Of a stretch of 64,000 nucleotides of DNA, positions 24,827 through 34,637 are shown piece by piece. A model generated the notes under the pieces. That model was not told the origin of the DNA, searched no databases, and saw only the letters and a program-made list of their open reading frames with translations. The DNA comes from Anaerocolumna sp. MB42-C2 (lineage in GTDB: Bacteria > Bacillota > Clostridia > Lachnospirales > Lachnospiraceae): NCBI RefSeq assembly GCF_030913705.1, contig NZ_CP133190.1, forward strand, positions 4,427,501 through 4,491,500. Direction: 5' to 3'. The position numbers and the translations under genes were made by a program. Positions within the stretch are counted from its first letter, which is position 1. The number at the start of each line of letters is the position of its first letter.

Positions 24827-26479
24827 ATGCAAAACAAAAAGGCAATCCTTTCATTCATACTGGCATCCGCACTGCTCTTTGCAGGCTGCAGTCAGAATGG
24901 GGGAGACAACAAAGAAACAGCCGCTGTCAAGAATGTGGATGGAAAATACGATCCGACCATCACCATCACCATTGCAAAACAGCTGGATGAGAACACGGGA
25001 AGATACGGAGATGGGGAAGATATTAATAAGAATCCCATGATGGAGCTTGCAGAAAAGAAGCTGGGAATTAGGATGGAGACCACACTTCTAGGCGGAGATG
25101 CTAACAACTATGATACGAAACTGCGACTGGCACTAACAGGTTCCGAGGAGCTGCCGGATGTATTTCCGGTATACGGTACGCAGATGATTGCCGATATGAT
25201 CGAATCCGGACATGTGAAAGCCATTGATGATGACATTGAAAAATACATGCCGGAGCGTTTGAAAAAGATCTATGACAAATATCCCCAGTCATTCTATCCG
25301 GTGACTAAGGACGGCAAGACTTATGGCATTGCATGTGCACCTGCATTGACAGAGGGGCAGGTTATGATTATCCGTCAGGATTGGCTGGACAAATTGGGAC
25401 TACAGGCTCCCACTAATATGGATGAATTCGAAGCAGTAATCAAGGCGTTCACTGAGGATGATCCTGATGGAAACGGTAAAAATGACACGTATGGTTTCAC
25501 TTATACAGGTAACGATATCTACAGCAGTGGATGGGTAGCGGATCCCGTGATATTGTTCTCTGCAAATTCAGGGAAACATATTCCTGGAAGCTGGCAGGAG
25601 GATACGGATGGCAATCTGACCTACGGATCTATAGATAAGGGCAACAAAAAGACCCTGGAACGTATGGCCGGGTGGCATGCCAGTAGATGGATCTTCCAGG
25701 AAGCAGCAGCAACCGGTGCGTGGGATGCCATGAATCAGTTTACAGAGGGAAAAGCCGGTATCTTTATTGGACGTCCCTGGGCTATTGATTCAGTCAGAGA
25801 TGTTACGTCCGTAGCACCGGATGCCGTTATTAAAGCGTACCCCAATATTCTTCAGGACAATAAAGAGCCAACCTACCAATCCGCACAGATTAACGACGGC
25901 TGGTTGATGTTCAATAAAAATTTTAATTATATGGAAGCATTCTTCAATTACTATGACTGGTTGTACGATGCAGCATTTGGTACCGGCGATTTCCAGTATG
26001 GATATCTGGAGGGTTATGATTATGATATTGTGGATGGTAAAGTGTTATTTGACTCAAAATTGTTTGAACCAGCCGTAACCGATCCGTTTATGCCTGGTAA
26101 ATCAACAGTGCTCAAGAATTCACCGGCTCTTGACACGATGCAGGATTATGCTGATGTAAGCGAAAAAAAAGAGGCGGAGACCAGTGCACAAATCAGGGCG
26201 AAAGCTGCTTTTGAGACCACTCCGGATACAGCAGAAGGTTATGTGACTGCTAACGGGCACAGGGATGAACTGCTTCCGAATCTGTTTAACGGTGAACCCA
26301 CTCCTACCATGAAGAAGAACTGGGAGCAGCTTCAGACAATGGAGAAACAGGTGTACACTAACATCATATATGGCAAAGAGTCTCCGGATGCTTTCGACAA
26401 ATTTGTCCAGGACTGGAAAGCCCAAGGCGGCGATGAAATCACCAAAGAAGTTAATGAGTGGTATCAGTCTGTGAAATAA
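24827..26479 (+). CDS. ABC transporter substrate-binding lipoprotein, LplA type
   Basis: About 550 residues from the ATG after GAGGAGGAA; an upstream in-frame TTG lies within the ribosome site. Signal peptide with lipobox LFAGC (Cys about 21). The long (about 550) LplA-type binding protein has GITCAPALTE-like segments (KTYGIACAPALTEGQVMIIR) and a Ca-like loop DDPDGNGKNDTYGF. It binds oligosaccharides outside the cell for the permeases at 22888 and 23851. Confidence 0.93.
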   Translation: MQNKKAILSFILASALLFAGCSQNGGDNKETAAVKNVDGKYDPTITITIAKQLDENTGRYGDGEDINKNPMMELAEKKLGIRMETTLLGGDANNYDTKLRLALTGSEELPDVFPVYGTQMIADMIESGHVKAIDDDIEKYMPERLKKIYDKYPQSFYPVTKDGKTYGIACAPALTEGQVMIIRQDWLDKLGLQAPTNMDEFEAVIKAFTEDDPDGNGKNDTYGFTYTGNDIYSSGWVADPVILFSANSGKHIPGSWQEDTDGNLTYGSIDKGNKKTLERMAGWHASRWIFQEAAATGAWDAMNQFTEGKAGIFIGRPWAIDSVRDVTSVAPDAVIKAYPNILQDNKEPTYQSAQINDGWLMFNKNFNYMEAFFNYYDWLYDAAFGTGDFQYGYLEGYDYDIVDGKVLFDSKLFEPAVTDPFMPGKSTVLKNSPALDTMQDYADVSEKKEAETSAQIRAKAAFETTPDTAEGYVTANGHRDELLPNLFNGEPTPTMKKNWEQLQTMEKQVYTNIIYGKESPDAFDKFVQDWKAQGGDEITKEVNEWYQSVK

Positions 26480-26488
26480 AATCTATTT

Positions 26489-26528
26489 ATATAAGGAACT
26501 GTTACAAAGGAGTAGCGGTTCCTTATGC
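26489..26528 (+). terminator. Stem-loop after LplA-type gene
   Basis: ATAAGGAACTG and CGGTTCCTTAT pair across a 16-base loop just past the binding-protein gene. There is no long U tract. It probably reduces read-through into the kinase genes, which have their own promoter. Confidence 0.5.
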
Positions 26529-26555
26529 TTATATAGTAAACATTTGCTAAATTTG

Positions 26556-26564
26556 TTATAATGA
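26556..26564 (+). promoter_or_regulatory. Extended -10 promoter for YesM/YesN genes
   Basis: TGTTATAAT is a perfect extended -10 (TG-N-TATAAT). No good -35 is seen, as is usual for extended -10 promoters. A transcript start near 26571 would exclude the ATG at 26577 and supports the start at 26607. Confidence 0.5.
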
Positions 26565-26606
26565 TAACAGATATCAATGGATTTATTGAGAGAAATGGGA
26601 TGGCAT

Positions 26607-28283
26607 ATGAAAAAAATAAAGTCAATCTTTAATATTTTTGCTTTATTTCTGGTTATGATTATCGCAGGTTTTGCCATTTTGTGCGAGTATAGCACATCAA
26701 GTTTGAAGGAATCTCTGATGCAGGCGGCGAAGATTCAAATGGAGTATTCCAAGATGCTTCTCGGACAGAAAATCAAAGAGATTGAAATTGAAGCAGACGG
26801 AATTCTTAACAGCAATGATCTTAAGACACTGCACCTCACACTCATGGAGAAATATGATGCTTATCGGTATGTAACTGATGTCAATCAGATGAAAGAATAT
26901 TTAGGGCGGCGCCAAAATAGTAATGTGGGTATGGCACAGTTTATTTTGTACTGGCCAAAACTGCAGCGTATTATCACCACCACATCGTTAAATATGGTAA
27001 AAGATACTATGCTTAAGTCGGTGGAAGACAATCAATGGTTTATCTATGATAATGAAGTTTATTTCGCCAGGCAGTACATAACGGATTGGGTTGAAACAGA
27101 TGATGAACCGTACCTGATCATACGGATGGATAGGGATTATCTGTATAAGGTCAAGACTATGGCATCCGGTATGAATCCGGGAGGAACGATACTCCTTTAT
27201 TCACAGAAGAAAAGTCTCTTCTCCGGCAGTGAGAAAGAGAAAGAACTGGTCCGGTCCGTGGGTGAAAGGGAAAATGGTGAATTGACTTATGAACTGTCCA
27301 TCGCCCAGGGCAAATTTCAAATGATACGGTCTGGGATTGTTAAGAATGGTCTGGAGCTGGTTTCTTATTATCCTCTGAAAGCGATGATGCGGCCGGTTGC
27401 AAATATTACCCGGATAACAGGAGGTCTTTTGGTGTTACTCCTTTTGATTGGCCTGATATTCATGATTTTGTATTACAGCAATATTCTGCTTCAGCTGAGG
27501 ATTATCACAGGAAAGTTAAAACAGGTAGAAGGCGGAGATTTTAACGCTCAGATTACAGAAATGCCAAACAATGAATTTACCTATGTCTTCGGTCAGTTTA
27601 ACCGCATGGTGACCAGAATCCGTCAGCTGATAGAATCCACTCTCATAGAGCAACGCCTCCGAAATCAGGCGGAGTTTCGACAGTTACAGCTCCAAATCCA
27701 TCCCCACTTTTTGTATAACAGCCTTTCTTATATAGTAACTGTGGCTGACCAGCCGGAAGCAGTTACCGAGATGGCAGTACATCTATCCAATTATTACCGT
27801 TATTGTACCAAAAATAAATCAATTGCAACCGTCGGCGAGGAAGTATCCTATGCGAAAGCATATCTGGCGATTACTGCAATACGCAAAGAAATTGAGTACA
27901 CCATAGAAGCTTCGAAAGAGATCTATGACAGGAAGATTCTTCCCCTGATTCTTCAGCCAATCATTGAGAACGCCATTGAGCACGCCATCGAGGAACGGGA
28001 AAATGCAAGTCATATCTATGTGAAAGTTTATGAACCGGGAAGAGATGTTTTACGTTTCGAGATCTCCGATGACGGAGACGGGATGACAGACGAGAAAATC
28101 GATGAACTAATAGCGCGGATTAACAGAAAAGAAAGGGCGGAAGATGAGAGTGTGGGTTTATGGAATGTGAACCAGAGGTTGATTAATTACTATGACGGAT
28201 CTGCCGGCCTTAGATTTGGAAAAAGTATTTGGGGTGGGCTGTTAGTATATTTTACTATTTATACCGGAGGATATGGAGAATGA
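26607..28283 (+). CDS. YesM-type sensor histidine kinase
   Basis: About 558 residues. Membrane segment near residues 5-25, extracellular sensor region (about 26-270), second membrane segment (about 272-296), HAMP linker, then a His_kinase domain with LQIHPHFLYNSLSYI (phospho-His) and HATPase_c (IIENAIEHAIEE, DDGDGM). YesM kinases respond to extracellular oligosaccharides, often via a binding protein. The gene overlaps the response regulator by four bases (ATGA), giving translational coupling. Confidence 0.93.
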   Translation: MKKIKSIFNIFALFLVMIIAGFAILCEYSTSSLKESLMQAAKIQMEYSKMLLGQKIKEIEIEADGILNSNDLKTLHLTLMEKYDAYRYVTDVNQMKEYLGRRQNSNVGMAQFILYWPKLQRIITTTSLNMVKDTMLKSVEDNQWFIYDNEVYFARQYITDWVETDDEPYLIIRMDRDYLYKVKTMASGMNPGGTILLYSQKKSLFSGSEKEKELVRSVGERENGELTYELSIAQGKFQMIRSGIVKNGLELVSYYPLKAMMRPVANITRITGGLLVLLLLIGLIFMILYYSNILLQLRIITGKLKQVEGGDFNAQITEMPNNEFTYVFGQFNRMVTRIRQLIESTLIEQRLRNQAEFRQLQLQIHPHFLYNSLSYIVTVADQPEAVTEMAVHLSNYYRYCTKNKSIATVGEEVSYAKAYLAITAIRKEIEYTIEASKEIYDRKILPLILQPIIENAIEHAIEERENASHIYVKVYEPGRDVLRFEISDDGDGMTDEKIDELIARINRKERAEDESVGLWNVNQRLINYYDGSAGLRFGKSIWGGLLVYFTIYTGGYGE

Positions 28284-29017
28284 GGGTATTAATCGTAGAT
28301 GACGAACCATATATGATTGAATATATCAAAAAGCTGGTGGACTGGAGAAACTATGGCTTTTGCCAGGTACTGACGGCAAAAGGCGGTTCCATGGCCAGAG
28401 ATCTGCTGCTGGAATACCGACCGGAACTTCTGGTCACAGACATTAAGATGCCCAAACTCTCAGGGCTTGATCTGTCTAGAATCATTAAAGAAAATCACTA
28501 TCCGACGAAAGTTGTTATTATATCCGGGTACAGCGAGTTTGAATATGCAAAACAGGCTATACGATATGGTGTGTCAGAATATTTAGTCAAACCAGTTTTG
28601 AAGAATGATTTTGAGGAATCGTTGGAGCGTGTTTTGGAAAAAAGCTTCGATAGACAGGCTGGTGTAGAGAATAGGGAGGGAGTAACAAACAATCAGGCAG
28701 ATGTTATCTACTGTATAAAAAAATATATTGGAGTGAATTATGACAAAAATCTGTCGTTGGATGCCCTGGGAGAGCTTGTCCATCTTCATCCTGCATATCT
28801 GTCAAAAATTTTTAAAGAGGCCACAGACGTAAATCTATCTAATTACATCATGGAGGTCAGAATGCAGAAAGCAGCACAGCTGCTGGAGCAGACGGAACTT
28901 CAGATACGTAAAGTCATGGAGCAGGTGGGGTATCAAAAAAGCCAATATTTCTCGAAACTTTTCAAAGACAAATATGGAGTGACACCAAAAGAATATAGAA
29001 GAATAAAGCAGAAATAA
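28280..29017 (+). CDS. YesN-type response regulator
   Basis: About 245 residues: receiver domain (VLIVDDEPYMIEYIKKL, phospho-Asp in LLVTDIKMPKLSG, Lys in VKPVLK) followed by an AraC-type DNA-binding domain (LDALGELVHLHPAYLSKIFK and VMEQVGYQKSQYFSKLFKD, YGVTPKEY). GGAG precedes the ATG. It probably activates the adjacent LplBCA-type transporter and the GH50-like gene. Confidence 0.94.
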   Translation: MRVLIVDDEPYMIEYIKKLVDWRNYGFCQVLTAKGGSMARDLLLEYRPELLVTDIKMPKLSGLDLSRIIKENHYPTKVVIISGYSEFEYAKQAIRYGVSEYLVKPVLKNDFEESLERVLEKSFDRQAGVENREGVTNNQADVIYCIKKYIGVNYDKNLSLDALGELVHLHPAYLSKIFKEATDVNLSNYIMEVRMQKAAQLLEQTELQIRKVMEQVGYQKSQYFSKLFKDKYGVTPKEYRRIKQK

Positions 29018-29049
29018 AAAGAATTATGCTATTTTAGAGCCAAATAACA

Positions 29050-29085
29050 GAAAGGAATGCCACATTTTGATTCCTTTCCATATTT
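29050..29085 (+). terminator. Terminator-like hairpin after response regulator
   Basis: GAAAGGAAT (29050-29058) pairs with ATTCCTTTC (29070-29078), followed by CATATTTTATT. Moderate stem and interrupted U tract. Confidence 0.5.
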
Positions 29086-29086
29086 T

Positions 29087-29118
29087 ATTAGAGCAGTTTC
29101 GTAAGTAAGCTTACGAAA
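29087..29118 (+). promoter_or_regulatory. Family C leader hairpin, copy 2
   Basis: TTTCGTAAG (29097-29105) and CTTACGAAA (29110-29118) form a perfect 9-bp stem with TAAG loop, directly before the GGAGG of the GH50-like gene. Similar to 17179-17207 including the flanking TTTTATT; a C-G pair in one is replaced by T-A in the other. Confidence 0.55.
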
Positions 29119-29133
29119 TGTTTGGAGGAAAAA

Positions 29134-31152
29134 ATGCAGAAAATTAAAATTCAAAACAAAATTTTTAATAAGGGGATTACATTGCTTGAAAGAGATGGGG
29201 ACACTGCCAAGCTTCGGATGGCAGCGGAGGGGGCAGGCTTACTCCTTCCTGAACTGATTGATTGTCAGGAAAGATATGTATCCTTTTATATTGAGGCTTG
29301 TGAAAATCACAGCGTGGTGCTTGCCCTTCGAGTATATGTAAAGGACAGTGGGAAGGGTCCGGCTTTTGATGTGCAGTTCGGTATTCTTCCGGGAGTACGT
29401 ACACCAATCTGCATCGACCGGAACTGGATGGACGGTCATGTATTGTTCCCGGAGGCTGGTGTCGGACAGCTTAAGCAGGTCTGCCATGGCAGAAGAGTAG
29501 TTCAGGAAGAAATCGAACAGATCGTTCTGGAGACACTTCCTGTCTTCCATGATTTTACGCTGAAGATAACTGATATTGTACTCTCCGAGGAATATCCGTC
29601 TTTTAAACCGCTTGCAGGCGGAAAGATGGTAGATGAATTCGGTCAGAACAAGCAGAAAATGTGGAGTTCCAAAGTAAAGGATCTAAGTGAACTAAAGGAA
29701 ATACTTCAGAAACAGGAAGCTGAGAATCGAACGGAGTATCCTTTTGGCGATTGGTCGGTCTTCGGCGGATGGAAACTTAAAAAGCTGGGTGAGGAGACGG
29801 GATATTTTACAAAATACAAAGCAGATGGCAAATGGTTTCTGGCAGATCCATCCGGGTATGCATTTTTCAGCGTGGGTCCGGACTGTGTGGGCCTTAGGGC
29901 TGACTGCCGCGTGGACGGCGTGGAGAAATGGCTGGATTGGCTGCCGGACCAAGCTGAGCCCGAATATCGTAAAATGTTTCGAAAGACCAAAGGATGGAGT
30001 ACTGAAGAAAAGGCCGGGAGAAACGGACTTCTATTTTCCTACAGCCAGGCGAATCTGTATCGGGCCTTGGGTAAGAACTGGTATCCCCTATGGCAGAAGA
30101 TGATTACAGGGCAGCTCCGCCGTTTCGGCATGAATACCTTGGGCAATTGGAGTGATGAGCGGTTATTTGGGACAACAGAAATGCCGTATGTGATGTCTCT
30201 TCCGGAATTTCCTGGCACCAGCCGGATGATCTTTAGAGATTTTCCGGATGTATTTAGTGAAGAATACACAAGAGAAGCCAAAAGATGCGCCGCAGCACTT
30301 AAGCCACGAAAAAATGATCCCCTGATGATTGGCTATTTTCTTCGGAATGAACCCAATTGGGCGTTTGTTAATAATCTGGTTCTGGCAGATGAGGTACTCT
30401 ACAATATTGAGCGGACAGAATGTAAAGAGGAGCTGATTCGTTTCCTGAAAGAAAAATATGGTGAAATCACGGAACTGAATAAAGCTTATCACTCTGTGCT
30501 GGAGGATTTTGATGACTTTTACCAGCCCAGGCAGAATGTTTCCCACTGGTCTGAGGAGGCAAGAAAGGATATGAGGGAATTTTCCAGAAGAATGCTGCAG
30601 GCTTATGTGGAAATTCCCTGCAGAGAGTGCAGGAAAGTGGACTCCAATCACATGATTCTAGGAATGCGATGGGCCTGGGTGTCTGATCCGGATTTAGTCA
30701 CGGGATGGGAAAATTTCGATGTATTTTCCATAAACTGTTATTCTGTAGATCCCACTGTTAATATTCAGAATATCGTAGATCTGGGCGTGGATCTGCCGGT
30801 AATGATCGGAGAATTTCATTTTGGCGCTTTGGATGCAGGACTTACAGCAACCGGTCTTGAGGGTGTTGCAAGCCAGAGGGACAGAGGAGCTGCTTACCGG
30901 TATTATTGCGAACGTGTGGCAGCACATGCCTTTGGGGTGGGATGTCATTATTTTCAATGTTATGATCAATTTGTCCTGGGACGTTTCGATGGAGAAAATT
31001 ATAATATCGGACTCTTTGATATCTGTTCCCAGCCTTATACAGAGATGGTGAAAAGTGTGCAGGAATGCAGCAGGAGCCTTTACCTGGTTAAAGATGGGCA
31101 GCAGAGTCCGACAGAGGAAAAGGCGGTATCGATCCCAATGATTGCCTTTTGA
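29134..31152 (+). CDS. GH50/agarase-like glycoside hydrolase
   Basis: About 672 residues from the ATG after GGAGG; no signal peptide. An N-terminal beta domain (about 1-170) precedes a clan GH-A barrel. GMNTLGNWSDERL and YFLRNEPNW (acid/base Glu about 406) and IGEFHFGALDAG (nucleophile Glu about 560) are close to GH50 beta-agarases, as is GRFDGENYNIG. GH50 enzymes cleave beta-linked galactose units in agar-type galactans; bacterial relatives in soil and gut may use other galactosides. Substrate not determinable here, but the neighbouring GH42 fits. Confidence 0.82.
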   Translation: MQKIKIQNKIFNKGITLLERDGDTAKLRMAAEGAGLLLPELIDCQERYVSFYIEACENHSVVLALRVYVKDSGKGPAFDVQFGILPGVRTPICIDRNWMDGHVLFPEAGVGQLKQVCHGRRVVQEEIEQIVLETLPVFHDFTLKITDIVLSEEYPSFKPLAGGKMVDEFGQNKQKMWSSKVKDLSELKEILQKQEAENRTEYPFGDWSVFGGWKLKKLGEETGYFTKYKADGKWFLADPSGYAFFSVGPDCVGLRADCRVDGVEKWLDWLPDQAEPEYRKMFRKTKGWSTEEKAGRNGLLFSYSQANLYRALGKNWYPLWQKMITGQLRRFGMNTLGNWSDERLFGTTEMPYVMSLPEFPGTSRMIFRDFPDVFSEEYTREAKRCAAALKPRKNDPLMIGYFLRNEPNWAFVNNLVLADEVLYNIERTECKEELIRFLKEKYGEITELNKAYHSVLEDFDDFYQPRQNVSHWSEEARKDMREFSRRMLQAYVEIPCRECRKVDSNHMILGMRWAWVSDPDLVTGWENFDVFSINCYSVDPTVNIQNIVDLGVDLPVMIGEFHFGALDAGLTATGLEGVASQRDRGAAYRYYCERVAAHAFGVGCHYFQCYDQFVLGRFDGENYNIGLFDICSQPYTEMVKSVQECSRSLYLVKDGQQSPTEEKAVSIPMIAF

Positions 31153-31183
31153 ATGAATCGTTTGAAAAATAACTTTCGATAAG

Positions 31184-32092
31184 TTATATAAAACGTCTGT
31201 ATTTTCCCGGAGATATGCCTACTACATTAGTAAAGACACGGTTAAAATGATATTCATTTGGAAAACCGGTTAAAGCAGCAATTTCAAAGATTTTCATATT
31301 ACTGTTAGCTAAAAATTCTTTTGCTTTGTTTATCCGCAAGATTCTAAGGTATTCAAATATGGTCATTCCAATTTGGGTTTTAAACAGTCTGTTCAGATAA
31401 TCAAAATTCATATGAAGTTGTTCTTCAATATCTTTACCTGTTATTCTGGTTTGGTAAAGATTTTGAAGGAACGACAGAACATGTTCCACCCGGATATCTT
31501 TATTAGCAGAGAATTCGGTATTGGAAGCCGCCGAAGTTATATGATCTAAGTAACACTTGGAAAGACAAATTAGTATGTCCAGGATAGTTTTAGAGCAGAT
31601 CAGTTTATAATATTCGTCCCTAGAAGCAAGAGAGAAAGTCACTTCTTCCATTTTGCTGTGTATTTGGGAAAAAACCGAGTTATCAAGGTGCATGTTCTTG
31701 GGTATCAGAGGTTTTAAGGAATCGTATAGTTCATACCCAAAAGGGTCGGACTTATAATAGTTATGTTTATTTTGCTGAAAATAGTTCATTAGTTCATTTC
31801 TTGATTCGAGATCGATAGGTTGAAATGTATCCGAAGGCATATGAATAAAATAGTAATCCACAAAGGATGTTTTATATCCCACGTGAAAATGTCCCGGTTC
31901 CAATAATAACATATCACCTGCATGCAATTCATATTTAACAGCATCTTCACTGATATATAAAGTTCCATCATTAATCATAAATAACAGATACTCATTAGGA
32001 ATCCGGGGAAAATGCATCCAGTTTTCAGGAAAAATATTACGATTCATAAAAGACGATTTCGGAAAATTGTCTGTTGTCAGATAAAAGGGCAT
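31184..32092 (-). CDS. AraC-family transcriptional regulator
   Basis: Protein of 302 residues: N-terminal cupin (EYLLFMINDGTLYISEDAVK, GDMLLLEPGHFHVGYKTS) and C-terminal double helix-turn-helix (TGKDIEEQLHMNFDYLNRLF, IAALTGFPNEYHFNRVFTN). Divergent from the GH36-GH31 pair, with the region between holding its likely operators. GGAGGT on the minus strand precedes the start. Confidence 0.92.
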   Translation of the reverse strand: MPFYLTTDNFPKSSFMNRNIFPENWMHFPRIPNEYLLFMINDGTLYISEDAVKYELHAGDMLLLEPGHFHVGYKTSFVDYYFIHMPSDTFQPIDLESRNELMNYFQQNKHNYYKSDPFGYELYDSLKPLIPKNMHLDNSVFSQIHSKMEEVTFSLASRDEYYKLICSKTILDILICLSKCYLDHITSAASNTEFSANKDIRVEHVLSFLQNLYQTRITGKDIEEQLHMNFDYLNRLFKTQIGMTIFEYLRILRINKAKEFLANSNMKIFEIAALTGFPNEYHFNRVFTNVVGISPGKYRRFI

Positions 32093-32467
32093 ATAAAAAC
32101 CTCCTATATAATAGTTTCATTTAAAGCTTATATCGTTCCAGAGTAGTCGTGAAGAATGGCGGGCCTATTCTTATAATAACATTTTTACTACAAATTACAA
32201 TGGTCGCTAACAGATAAGATTTTGTCGCCAGTATGTATTTACTAATTACCATAACCAGGTAGACTGATAATAGAAATGAATCGTTGCAGGAAAGACATAC
32301 GGACACAAAACCCGAATTCGTGGACTGTAAAAATAATATAAGATAAAAGGCTATGTTGTGCTAGAGTTAAATTCTAGTTTAGTAAATGTGAAATAAATAT
32401 GGTGAAAATAGTTTATATTAACAGATACTGTAATAACTCAAAAGTTTACTTAAGAATGGAGAAGACA
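32093..32467. other. Divergent intergenic region
   Basis: 375 bp between the AraC regulator and the GH36 gene. It should hold both promoters. CTAGA/TCTAG arms near 32360-32376 form a small inverted repeat. An open frame from 32399 continues into the GH36 gene but lacks a ribosome site, so it is read as leader. Confidence 0.4.
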
Positions 32468-34579
32468 ATGGAAAGAATCAATATTAATGAAAATGGGATT
32501 TACATGGTGTTTGAGATTGCGGATGATAAGTGTTTTAAATTATTGCATTTTTCGGCAAAACCGTTTCGGGAAGAGGATATTATAGCGAGGTCTACAGAGT
32601 ATGGATTCCGTTTTGTAGAGATAAATTTAGCAGGATATGACCGCCCTTATGAGCGTCATGGCAACAAATACATCGTAACTGCTCCGGGTTATCATATGCG
32701 CTATGAATCTCATACGGATGAACAAAATGAAACCGAGCGTAAATTAACGTTTACACTGGTGGATGAAATCACAAAAGTTTATGTTTATTCCCATATGCAG
32801 TTCTTTAAGAAACTTTCTGTAATCCGCCTGTGGAATGAAGTCAAGAACTGCGGTGAGGATGTTCAGACACTTGACTATATTTCTTCATTTAACTATGAGG
32901 GTATTGAGAAAGAAGGAAAGCTTTCCAGAGATGAGAAAATGAGTGTGTGGGTACCTCATAACAGCTGGCAGCGTGAAATGAACTGGAAGAAGTATACGCT
33001 TCCGGAGCTTGGTATGGAACTTGTTCAGCCGGCGAAGGAACAGCGTTCTTCTAACCTGATTCAGTTTTCCAATACCGGTAACTGGTCTGCCAAGGAACAT
33101 TTACCAATGGCTTATTTAGAAAATACTGAGACAAAAACCGGTCTAATCTGGCAGATTGAGCATAATGGTTCCTGGCATTGGGAGATAGGAGACCAAAACG
33201 GACACCTGTATCTGGCGGTAAGCGGACCGAATGAAACTTACTCTCATTGGTTTAAGAATCTGAACCCCGGAGATACCTTTACAACAGTTCCGGTTGCAGT
33301 CGGTGTAACAGAGCGTGGATTTGAAGATGCAGTAGGTACACTGACGAATTACCGCCGCAGAATCCGCAGACCGAATGCAGATAATGAAAGTTTAAGAATT
33401 ATTTTTAATGATTATATGAACTGTCTTTGGGGAAAACCTACTGCGGAACAGGAATTCCCTCTGGTAGATGCAGCAGCGGAAGCAGGATGTGAATACTTCT
33501 GTATCGATGCCGGCTGGTATGCGGATGGTGACTGGTGGGATGAAGTCGGAGAATGGCAGGAGAGCAGGAAGCGTTTTCCTAACGGGTTGCGTGAAATAAC
33601 CGATTATATTCGGGCTAAAGGTATGATTCCCGGTGTGTGGCTGGAACTTGAAGTTATGGGAATTAACTGTAATATGGCTAAACAAGTACCGGATGACTGG
33701 TTTTTTACAAGACATGGCAAGCGTGTCTATGACAGAAGCCGTTATCAGCTAGATTACCGTAACCCTGAGGTTACGACCTATGCCAATGGAGTGATTGACC
33801 GGCTTGTGAAAGAGTACGGTGTCGGATATATAAAAATGGATTACAATATTGAGCCGGGAATCGGAACGGAAAGGAATGCTGACAGTGTTGGAGACGGTAT
33901 GCTGGGACATGAGAGGGCATATCTAAACTGGCTGGATGGAGTATTTGCAAAATATCCGGAGCTCATTATTGAAAACTGTTCCTCCGGAGGTTTACGCATT
34001 GATTATGCTATGCTTTCCCGCTACAGTATCCAGTCAACCAGCGATCAGGACAATTACCGCTGTTACTGTACCATAGCTGCCAATTCGCCAAGCGGTTTAA
34101 CACCGGAGCAAAGTGCTATCTGGTCTTATCCCCTCACGGAAGGAGATAAGGAGGAAGTAGTTTTTAATATGGTAAATGCAATACTTCTTCGTATCCATCA
34201 GAGCGGGCATCTTGCTAATTTAAGTACGGAACGGAAGGAACTGGTTAAGGAAGCACTCGATATTTATAAATCCATACGTCAGAAGTTAAAGACCGGGTTA
34301 CCGGTATGGCCCCTTGGATTATCGGAGTATTCCGACGAATGGGTTAGTTTTGGACTGCAGTGCGAAGAAACACTTTATCTGGCTGTGTGGAGAAGAGAAG
34401 GAAGTAATCATAACTGCACATTACCGATACCGGCTTTTAACAGTAAAGCTGTAGAAGCTAAATGCCTTTATCCGTCCTATTCAAAAGTGCCCTACAGTTG
34501 GGATTCTCAGGCAGGTGAGTTTAACGTGACAATGGATGGGGATTATATGGCCAGGTTATTTAAATTAAGTATAAAATAG
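32468..34579 (+). CDS. Alpha-galactosidase, glycoside hydrolase family 36
   Basis: About 703 residues; the start MERININENG follows GGAG at a 6-base spacing. N-terminal beta-supersandwich, then the barrel: CIDAGWYADGDWWDEVGEW, nucleophile Asp about 458 in YIKMDYNIEPG, and acid/base Asp about 526 in TSDQDNYR. No signal peptide, so it hydrolyses imported alpha-galactosides such as raffinose-type sugars or galactan side chains. 58 bases upstream of the GH31 gene and likely co-transcribed. Confidence 0.95.
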   Translation: MERININENGIYMVFEIADDKCFKLLHFSAKPFREEDIIARSTEYGFRFVEINLAGYDRPYERHGNKYIVTAPGYHMRYESHTDEQNETERKLTFTLVDEITKVYVYSHMQFFKKLSVIRLWNEVKNCGEDVQTLDYISSFNYEGIEKEGKLSRDEKMSVWVPHNSWQREMNWKKYTLPELGMELVQPAKEQRSSNLIQFSNTGNWSAKEHLPMAYLENTETKTGLIWQIEHNGSWHWEIGDQNGHLYLAVSGPNETYSHWFKNLNPGDTFTTVPVAVGVTERGFEDAVGTLTNYRRRIRRPNADNESLRIIFNDYMNCLWGKPTAEQEFPLVDAAAEAGCEYFCIDAGWYADGDWWDEVGEWQESRKRFPNGLREITDYIRAKGMIPGVWLELEVMGINCNMAKQVPDDWFFTRHGKRVYDRSRYQLDYRNPEVTTYANGVIDRLVKEYGVGYIKMDYNIEPGIGTERNADSVGDGMLGHERAYLNWLDGVFAKYPELIIENCSSGGLRIDYAMLSRYSIQSTSDQDNYRCYCTIAANSPSGLTPEQSAIWSYPLTEGDKEEVVFNMVNAILLRIHQSGHLANLSTERKELVKEALDIYKSIRQKLKTGLPVWPLGLSEYSDEWVSFGLQCEETLYLAVWRREGSNHNCTLPIPAFNSKAVEAKCLYPSYSKVPYSWDSQAGEFNVTMDGDYMARLFKLSIK

Positions 34580-34637
34580 AGCGTTTATGTTAGACACAAA
34601 ATAAGAAAGATTTAATCAGTAAGTAGGAGGATTTAGG

